A DNA stretch of 10,916 nucleotides from Bordetella parapertussis (lineage in GTDB: Bacteria > Pseudomonadota > Gammaproteobacteria > Burkholderiales > SG8-41). The stretch spans positions 1 through 10,916 of the forward strand of contig CAMBCD010000069.1 of NCBI GenBank assembly GCA_945863085.1, read 5' to 3'. Numbering within the stretch: position 1 is the stretch's first letter; each line of letters starts with the position of its first letter. The translations under genes were made by a program, and so were the position numbers. Below the pieces are notes generated by a model that searched no databases, was not told where the DNA came from, and was given only the letters and a program-made list of their open reading frames with translations. Below are positions 6,449 to 10,916 of the stretch, in pieces.

Positions 6449-6493
6449 GACTTTCCCTGCGCGCCCAAGCCAATGGAAATGATTTAGAATCGC

Positions 6494-6520
6494 ATTGTAT
6501 CGTAAATTAAAAAATGTCAT
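6494..6520 (-). promoter_or_regulatory. Candidate promoter of the glycosyltransferase-yibN-grxC-secB-gpsA run
   Basis: On the minus strand ATGACA (6515-6520, 5/6 to -35) is followed after 15 bp by TACAAT (6494-6499, 5/6 to -10). It lies in the AT-rich divergent region between gpmI and the glycosyltransferase gene. The spacer is shorter than the ideal 17. Transcription would begin near 6487, about 40 nt before the leader ATG at 6448. No comparably good promoter for gpmI was found on the plus strand, although the gene must have one in or near this region. Confidence 0.35.
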
Positions 6521-6527
6521 TAAAATC

Positions 6528-8063
6528 ATGAAGATAACACCCGTCCTGCTGGTGATACTCGATGGCTTCGGCTATCGCGAAGCCTGCGACGACAACGCCA
6601 TCTGCCAGGCGCGCAAGCCGCACTGGAATTTCCTCTGGAAAACCGCGCCGCACACCATCATCGACGCGTCCGAAAAATGGGTCGGGCTGCCGGCACTGCA
6701 AATGGGCAACTCCGAAGTCGGCCACATGAACATCGGCGCGGGCCGAGTGGTGTACCAGGATTACACCAAGATCGAGCATGCCATCGAAACCGGTGAGTTC
6801 GCCGCCAATGCGGTGCTGAAGTCCGCAATCAGCCAGTCCCGCAACGGCACGCTGCATGTGCTGGGCCTGCTGTCGCCGGGCGGCGTGCACAGCCATGAAT
6901 CACAGATCCATGCGCTGCTCGACCTCGCTGCCAAGGGCGGCGCAAAGCAGGTTTATGTACACGCCTTCCTCGACGGCCGTGACACGCCGCCGCAAAGCGC
7001 TGAAGCCTCGCTGGTCGCGCTGCAGGACAAATGCCGGGCGCTGGGCCAGACGCAGATTGCCTCGATTTGCGGCCGCTACTTCGCGATGGACCGCGACCAG
7101 CGCTGGGAACGCCTGCAGGCCGCCTATGAACTGATCACCGACGGCATTGCGCCGTACACGGCACCGGATGCGCTGTCCGGCCTGAAAGCCGCATACGCCC
7201 GCGGCGAAACCGACGAATTCGTCAAGGCAACCACGATCATTCCCGCAGGAGCGCAGCCACCGCGCATGAACGACGGCGATGCCGTGGTATTCATGAACTT
7301 CCGTTCCGACCGCGCGCGGCAATTGACCTCCGCCCTCACCGACGCCGGATTCAAGGGTTTTGCCCGCAAACGCGTGCCGCGGCTCGGCTACTACTGCACA
7401 TTGACCAGTTACGGCGAAGATTTCGCGCACATCCCGGCGGCCTTCGGCCCGCAGCAGATCCGCGAGGGCTTCGGTGAATACCTGGCACAGCAGGGGCTGC
7501 GCCAGCTGCGCATCGCCGAAACGGAAAAATACGCGCACGTGACCTACTTTTTCAACGGCGGCGTGGAAACTCCTTACCCTGGAGAAGACCGCGTGCTGGT
7601 GCCCTCGCCCAAGGTAGCCACTTACGACCTGCAACCCGAGATGAGTGCGCGCGAAGTCACCGACAGGCTGGTCGCCGCGATCAAATCACGCCAGTACGAT
7701 GCCATCGTCTGCAATTACGCCAATGGCGACATGGTCGGCCATACCGGCAACCTTGCCGCCGCCACCCGCGCCATCGAAGTGCTGGACGAATGCATCGGCC
7801 GCATCGTCGAAGCGATGCGCGACATCGGCGGTGAAGTGCTGATCACCGCGGATCATGGCAACGCCGAAACCATGCGCGATGAAGAATCGCAGCAGCCGCA
7901 CACCGCGCATACCCTCAACCTGGTGCCGCTGCTCTACGTCGGGCGCAAGGCGAGCATCGCCGACGGTGGCGCACTGCAGGATGTCGCACCCACGCTGCTC
8001 GCCATGATGGGCCTGCCCAAACCCGCGGCGATGACGGGGCGGTCGCTGCTCGAGTTTGCGTGA
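6528..8063 (+). CDS. gpmI: 2,3-bisphosphoglycerate-independent phosphoglycerate mutase
   Basis: Manganese-dependent glycolytic/gluconeogenic enzyme that interconverts 3- and 2-phosphoglycerate through a phosphoserine intermediate. It belongs to the alkaline phosphatase superfamily and is cytoplasmic. The product is 511 residues, close to E. coli GpmI (514). Visible features are ILDGFG with metal ligand D12, MGNSEVGHMNIGAGR with catalytic S62, GGVHSHE with H123, HAFLDGRDTPP, RYFAMDRDQRWER, MNFRSDRARQ, NGGVETPYPGEDR, NGDMVGHTGN with D401 and H405, and ADHGNAE with D442 and H443. All expected metal and substrate residues appear present. The frame is open back to a TTG at 6495, but ATG at 6528 gives the family-typical start MKITPVLLVILDGFGYRE. 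No clear ribosome site is visible, only A/T-rich sequence. Its stop overlaps the envC start (GTGA). Confidence 0.97.
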   Translation: MKITPVLLVILDGFGYREACDDNAICQARKPHWNFLWKTAPHTIIDASEKWVGLPALQMGNSEVGHMNIGAGRVVYQDYTKIEHAIETGEFAANAVLKSAISQSRNGTLHVLGLLSPGGVHSHESQIHALLDLAAKGGAKQVYVHAFLDGRDTPPQSAEASLVALQDKCRALGQTQIASICGRYFAMDRDQRWERLQAAYELITDGIAPYTAPDALSGLKAAYARGETDEFVKATTIIPAGAQPPRMNDGDAVVFMNFRSDRARQLTSALTDAGFKGFARKRVPRLGYYCTLTSYGEDFAHIPAAFGPQQIREGFGEYLAQQGLRQLRIAETEKYAHVTYFFNGGVETPYPGEDRVLVPSPKVATYDLQPEMSAREVTDRLVAAIKSRQYDAIVCNYANGDMVGHTGNLAAATRAIEVLDECIGRIVEAMRDIGGEVLITADHGNAETMRDEESQQPHTAHTLNLVPLLYVGRKASIADGGALQDVAPTLLAMMGLPKPAAMTGRSLLEFA

Positions 8064-8125
8064 CCCGCATTTGCTTAACCTGCATTTGCGTAACCCGCGC
8101 CTGGGTAACCCTCACTTGGGTAACT
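8051..8125 (+). repeat. Degenerate 15-bp tandem repeat across the gpmI stop and envC start
   Basis: Five adjacent 15-bp units fit the consensus CGCATTTGCGTAACC: 8051-8065 (12/15), 8066-8080 (14/15), 8081-8095 (14/15), 8096-8110 (11/15) and 8111-8125 (11/15). The first unit contains the gpmI stop and the envC GTG. Units 2 to 5 encode RICLT, CICVT, RAWVT and LTWVT at the very N-terminus of EnvC. Because 15 is a multiple of 3, changes in copy number keep the frame. Confidence 0.75.
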
Positions 8126-9331
8126 AACTTCACGCGACTGTTTCCGGTATTGCTGCTGCTGATATCGGCGGCCCTGGCGCCCGTCATGGCCGGCGCCGCA
8201 ACCCCCCGGCAAACCCCGGAGGAAGTGGACAAACAGCGGCGCGAACTGCGCGGTCGCATATCCGCGCTGCAAAAAAAACTGGCCGCCGCGGAAGAAATCA
8301 AGTCCGAAGCATCAGATGCACTGCGCGAATCCGAACAGGCGATCTCGGAAGCCAACCGCGAACTGCGCCTGCTCAATCGACAGTCGCGCGAATCCAACGC
8401 CAAGCTCGGCACGCTGCGCAAATCATCGCAGGACACCGCCCATGCGCTGCGCACCCAGCAGGACCTGCTTGGCCGCATGCTGCGCCAGCAATACCTGCAG
8501 GGCCAGTCCGATGCCCTGCGCCTGGCATTGAACCGCGAGGACCCCAATGAAATGGCCCGCCAGTTGCACTACCTGGCGCACATCGCCCGTGCCCGCGCAC
8601 AACTGGTCGGGGACCTGCGCAACAACCTGCGCGAGATCGACCGCCTCAAGGCGGAGATCGCCGAAGAAGCCGCTGCCATTGCACGCATAACCGCCGAACA
8701 GACTGCACAGAGAAAACGCCTGGAACAGGAAAAGCGCGCCCGCGCCGGCGTATTGTCACGGGTCTCGCGTGACATCCGCGCCCAGCAGCGCGAAATGCGC
8801 GCGATGCAGGCCAACGAAAACCGGCTGGCCCGCCTCATCGACCAGCTCTCGAAGCTGGTCCGCAAACCGGCGGCAAGCACACGCCCCCGGCAACGCAACG
8901 AGACCGTGCCGTCCACTCCAGGTGACGGCAGCCCGTTCAACGCGCTCCGCGGCAAGCTCTCATTACCGGTGCGCGGGGAACTTGGCAACCGGTTTGGCAG
9001 TCCACGTATGGACGGGGGTGTGACCTGGAAAGGATTGTTCATCACGGCAAAATCCGGAGAAGACGTGCGGGCGGTGGCTGACGGGCGGGTGGTGTATGCC
9101 GACTGGCTGCGCGGTTTCGGCAATCTGCTGATCCTCGACCATGGGAACAACTACATGACGCTGTACGCGAATGCGGAAGCACTGCTGAAACAGGTGGGCG
9201 ACGTCATCCGCGGCGGCGAATCCGTCGCCACCGTGGGCAACAGCGGCGGCAACCCGGAATCGGGTTTATACTTTGAAATGCGTCACGAAGGCCGGCCTTT
9301 CGACCCCCTGCAATGGGTCAAATTACGTTAA
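8060..9331 (+). CDS. envC: Murein hydrolase activator EnvC (coiled coil plus degenerate LytM domain)
   Basis: Periplasmic activator of the AmiA/AmiB-type amidases that split septal peptidoglycan during cell division. Translation from GTG at 8060 (4-bp GTGA overlap with gpmI) gives 423 residues. There is an unusually long n-region, then a signal peptide core LFPVLLLLISAALAPVMAGAA (about 27-47), a long charged coiled coil (about 52-275), a Pro/Arg linker, and a LytM/M23 domain (about 300-421). The LytM domain lacks zinc ligands: the first His motif reads TWKGLFI (322-328), the 'YAH' site is YAN, and the HLHFE site is GLYFEMR. This matches EnvC, which activates rather than cuts. No better start exists in frame before the hydrophobic core, so the n-region repeat residues are probably translated. 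The alternative is a generic M23 peptidase, which the missing ligands argue against. Confidence 0.92.
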   Translation: MTRICLTCICVTRAWVTLTWVTNFTRLFPVLLLLISAALAPVMAGAATPRQTPEEVDKQRRELRGRISALQKKLAAAEEIKSEASDALRESEQAISEANRELRLLNRQSRESNAKLGTLRKSSQDTAHALRTQQDLLGRMLRQQYLQGQSDALRLALNREDPNEMARQLHYLAHIARARAQLVGDLRNNLREIDRLKAEIAEEAAAIARITAEQTAQRKRLEQEKRARAGVLSRVSRDIRAQQREMRAMQANENRLARLIDQLSKLVRKPAASTRPRQRNETVPSTPGDGSPFNALRGKLSLPVRGELGNRFGSPRMDGGVTWKGLFITAKSGEDVRAVADGRVVYADWLRGFGNLLILDHGNNYMTLYANAEALLKQVGDVIRGGESVATVGNSGGNPESGLYFEMRHEGRPFDPLQWVKLR

Positions 9332-9367
9332 CCCTTCACTTGTTCTTTTAACCCGGTTTTTCATGCC

Positions 9368-9396
9368 TTGCCAGTCACCAGTTACTATTTTCCAAT
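9368..9396 (+). promoter_or_regulatory. Weak candidate sigma-70 promoter for ctpA
   Basis: TTGCCA (9368-9373, 5/6 to -35), a 17-bp spacer, then TCCAAT (9391-9396, 4/6 to -10). It lies inside the heptamer repeat, so the match may be a by-product of repeated CCA/TTA words. The 119-bp gap after envC leaves room for a separate promoter. Confidence 0.22.
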
Positions 9397-9426
9397 TACC
9401 AGTCACATCAGTCATTACCCATTAGC
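9371..9426 (+). repeat. Degenerate 7-bp-periodic repeat in the envC-ctpA spacer
   Basis: From 9371 eight consecutive heptamers all begin with C: CCAGTCA, CCAGTTA, CTATTTT, CCAATTA, CCAGTCA, CATCAGT, CATTACC, CATTAGC. Four are close copies of CCAGTCA/CCAATTA; the rest are diverged. The stretch fills most of the 119-bp gap between envC and ctpA. It has no coding potential and no hairpin I can see. Confidence 0.5.
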
Positions 9427-9439
9427 CGCTTTTTTCGGC

Positions 9440-9444
9440 AGGAG
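9440..9444 (+). promoter_or_regulatory. Ribosome binding site of ctpA
   Basis: AGGAG followed by six bases and the ATG at 9451. It is the clearest Shine-Dalgarno on the plus strand in this window and fixes the ctpA start. Confidence 0.85.
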
Positions 9445-9450
9445 CATCAG

Positions 9451-10878
9451 ATGCGCAGCAAATTCAGTCAGATAGGCCTGGTCATCGGCGGCGTGCTGAT
9501 CGGCGTCGCGATCAGCCTCAATTATTCGGCCATCGCCCAGCGCGAAACCGCCGCAGTGCAGCCGCTGCCGATCGAGGAACTACGCGCCTTCACTGAAGTT
9601 TTCGGCCGCGTCAAAAGCGATTACGTCGAACCGGTCGCCGACAAAAAGCTGATCACCGAAGCCATCAACGGCATGCTCACCGGCCTGGATCCGCACTCGG
9701 CCTACCTCGACCAGGAGGCCTTCAAGGAAATGCAGGTCGGCACCCAGGGCGAATTCGGCGGCCTCGGCATCGAGGTCGGCATGGAAGACGGTTTTGTGCG
9801 CGTGGTCTCGCCGATCGACGATTCACCCGCTTCGCGCGCCGGCGTCAAGGCCGGCGACCTGATCGTCAAACTCGACGAAACTTCGGTCAAGGGCATGACG
9901 CTCAACGATGCGGTCAAACGCATGCGCGGCAAGCCCAATACTCCGATCGTCCTCACCATCGTGCGCAAGGGTGAAACCAAACCCATCGTGCTGACGCTGA
10001 CCCGCGCAGTGATCAAAATCCAGAGTGTCAAATCCAAGCTGCTGGAGCCGGGATACGCCTATGTGCGCGTCAGCCAGTTCCAGGAACACACCGGCGACAC
10101 GCTGGCACAGTCGGTCGAGCGCATGTTCAAGGAAAACCAGGGCGCCATGAAGGGGCTGGTGCTGGATCTGCGCAACGATCCGGGCGGCCTGCTGAACGGC
10201 GCGGTGGCGGTATCCGCGGCCTTCCTGCCCCGGGACGCACTGGTGGTCTACACCGACGGCCGCACCGAAGACGCAAAAATGAAACTCAACGCCAGCCCGG
10301 AACATTACCTGCGCGGACGCAACAAGGAGGATTTCCTGAAACGGCTGCCGGCGGAAGCGAAGACGGTGCCGATGGTGGTGCTGGTCAACGGCGGTTCGGC
10401 TTCGGCCTCGGAAATCGTCGCCGGTGCGCTGCAGGATCATGACCGTGCGGTGATCATGGGCCAGCAGACCTTCGGCAAAGGTTCCGTGCAGACCATACTG
10501 CCGCTGGGCAACAACACGGCGATCAAGCTGACCACCGCACGTTATTACACGCCGAAAGGCCGCTCCATCCAGGCCAAGGGCATCACGCCGGACATCACGC
10601 TCGACGAGTTCGCCACCGACCGCTCGGCGCTGAAACTGCGCGAGGCCGACCTGACCAAGCATCTGGGCGAAACCGCCAAGGCCGAAACACCGGAGGAAAA
10701 AGCTGCGGCTGCCGCAAAATCGGCGCAGAAATACAAGTTCACGCCGGCGCCGCGGCCCAAGGATGTCGATGAAAAAACGCTGCGCCCCGAACCCGGCGCC
10801 ATCGTTTCGCCCAACGATTACGAACTGAACCAGGCCATCGCTTACCTGAAAAGCCGCACCGGGACCAAAACAAACTGA
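9451..10878 (+). CDS. ctpA: Carboxyl-terminal processing protease CtpA (S41A family)
   Basis: Periplasmic, membrane-anchored serine protease that trims or degrades exported proteins from the C-terminus. The 475-residue product begins with an N-terminal hydrophobic segment (about 8-28, IGLVIGGVLIGVAISL) acting as signal or anchor. A helical N-domain follows, then a PDZ domain (about 100-175; GGLGIEVG, SPASRAGVKAGDLIVKLD), then the S41 core with VLDLRNDPGGLL. The catalytic dyad is S318 in GGSASASEIV and K343 in TFGKGSVQ, with Q347 as the third residue by analogy with Bacillus CtpB. The tail is rich in Ala, Lys and Pro. The length fits the CtpA group rather than the longer Prc/Tsp. It follows envC by 119 bp, the same neighbour as in Pseudomonas, where CtpA degrades peptidoglycan hydrolases of the M23 type. 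A role in limiting cell-wall hydrolysis is therefore likely but inferred. Confidence 0.95.
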   Translation: MRSKFSQIGLVIGGVLIGVAISLNYSAIAQRETAAVQPLPIEELRAFTEVFGRVKSDYVEPVADKKLITEAINGMLTGLDPHSAYLDQEAFKEMQVGTQGEFGGLGIEVGMEDGFVRVVSPIDDSPASRAGVKAGDLIVKLDETSVKGMTLNDAVKRMRGKPNTPIVLTIVRKGETKPIVLTLTRAVIKIQSVKSKLLEPGYAYVRVSQFQEHTGDTLAQSVERMFKENQGAMKGLVLDLRNDPGGLLNGAVAVSAAFLPRDALVVYTDGRTEDAKMKLNASPEHYLRGRNKEDFLKRLPAEAKTVPMVVLVNGGSASASEIVAGALQDHDRAVIMGQQTFGKGSVQTILPLGNNTAIKLTTARYYTPKGRSIQAKGITPDITLDEFATDRSALKLREADLTKHLGETAKAETPEEKAAAAAKSAQKYKFTPAPRPKDVDEKTLRPEPGAIVSPNDYELNQAIAYLKSRTGTKTN

Positions 10879-10897
10879 GCCACGCCGCTTTCAACAA

Positions 10898-10916
10898 CGC
10901 CCGGTTAAACCGGGCG
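10898..10916 (+). terminator. Perfect inverted repeat after ctpA, probable terminator hairpin cut by the window end
   Basis: CGCCCGGTT and AACCGGGCG form 9-bp perfect arms around a single A; in RNA this gives at least a 7-bp GC-rich stem with a TTAAA loop. It starts 19 bp after the ctpA stop. A run of T after it would make it a Rho-independent terminator, but the window ends at the last stem base. Confidence 0.55.

Noticed and set aside
5793..6487. Plus-strand frames of 229 and 135 codons upstream of gpmI
   Set aside because: Antisense to the membrane-protein gene, rich in Gln/Arg/Pro, without domains or a ribosome site.
6495..6527. TTG at 6495 as the gpmI start
   Set aside because: It adds MYRKLKNVIKI, which is not part of the family N-terminus; the ATG at 6528 gives the conserved beginning.
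6900..7634. Minus-strand frame of 244 codons inside gpmI
   Set aside because: gpmI is complete with all catalytic residues; the opposite frame has no recognisable motif.
9823..10662. Minus-strand frame of 279 codons inside ctpA
   Set aside because: Antisense to an intact S41 protease; His/Arg/Gln-rich composition indicates a mirror frame.
1..10916. Search for a defence system, toxin-antitoxin pair, CRISPR array, insertion sequence, tRNA or rRNA
   Set aside because: All coding sequence is accounted for by recognisable core genes, the gaps are at most about 170 bp, and no repeats or hairpins of those types are visible.

Overview
The window is GC-rich and gene-dense and carries proteobacterial housekeeping genes. 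SecB, the EnvC/CtpA pair, a PglL-family glycosyltransferase and an MshE/PilB-type ATPase together suggest a betaproteobacterium (Burkholderiales or Nitrosomonadales type). This is inferred from gene content and protein style; there is no rRNA gene to confirm it.

Layout. (1) Positions 1-1197, minus strand: the N-terminal 399 codons of a type IV pilus/type II secretion assembly ATPase. It has a two-motif MshEN (c-di-GMP-binding type) N-terminus and a very good sigma-54 promoter just upstream. (2) 1364-1828, plus: trmL, a wobble-base tRNA 2'-O-methyltransferase, converging on the next block. (3) 1834-6365, minus, read from right to left: a PglL/Wzy-type O-oligosaccharyltransferase, a membrane-anchored rhodanese (YibN type), glutaredoxin 3 (grxC), the export chaperone secB, a secreted SH3-domain protein and gpsA. 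Gaps are short and the first pair overlaps as TAATG, so this is probably one operon. (4) 6528-10878, plus: gpmI (glycolysis), envC (amidase activator) and ctpA (periplasmic processing protease), divergent from block 3 across an AT-rich region. A perfect hairpin after ctpA runs to the window edge.

The order trmL> <gpsA <secB <grxC <yibN gpmI> envC> is the same skeleton as in Escherichia coli (there with cysE between trmL and gpsA). The secB-grx-rhodanese / pgm-envC-ctpA part is also found in Pseudomonas. Two genes are added here: the SH3 protein between secB and gpsA, and the glycosyltransferase at the head of the minus-strand block.

Functionally the window links envelope work (SecB export, EnvC/CtpA control of peptidoglycan hydrolysis, GpsA for phospholipid precursors, PglL glycosylation, pilus/secretion ATPase) with redox housekeeping (GrxC, rhodanese) and central metabolism (GpmI). 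I found no defence system, mobile element, CRISPR array or RNA gene. The points most worth a second look are small-scale: the sigma-54 promoter, the MshEN motif, a 15-bp tandem repeat that crosses the gpmI stop and extends the EnvC signal peptide, the unclear 5' end of the glycosyltransferase gene, and a heptamer-periodic spacer before ctpA.
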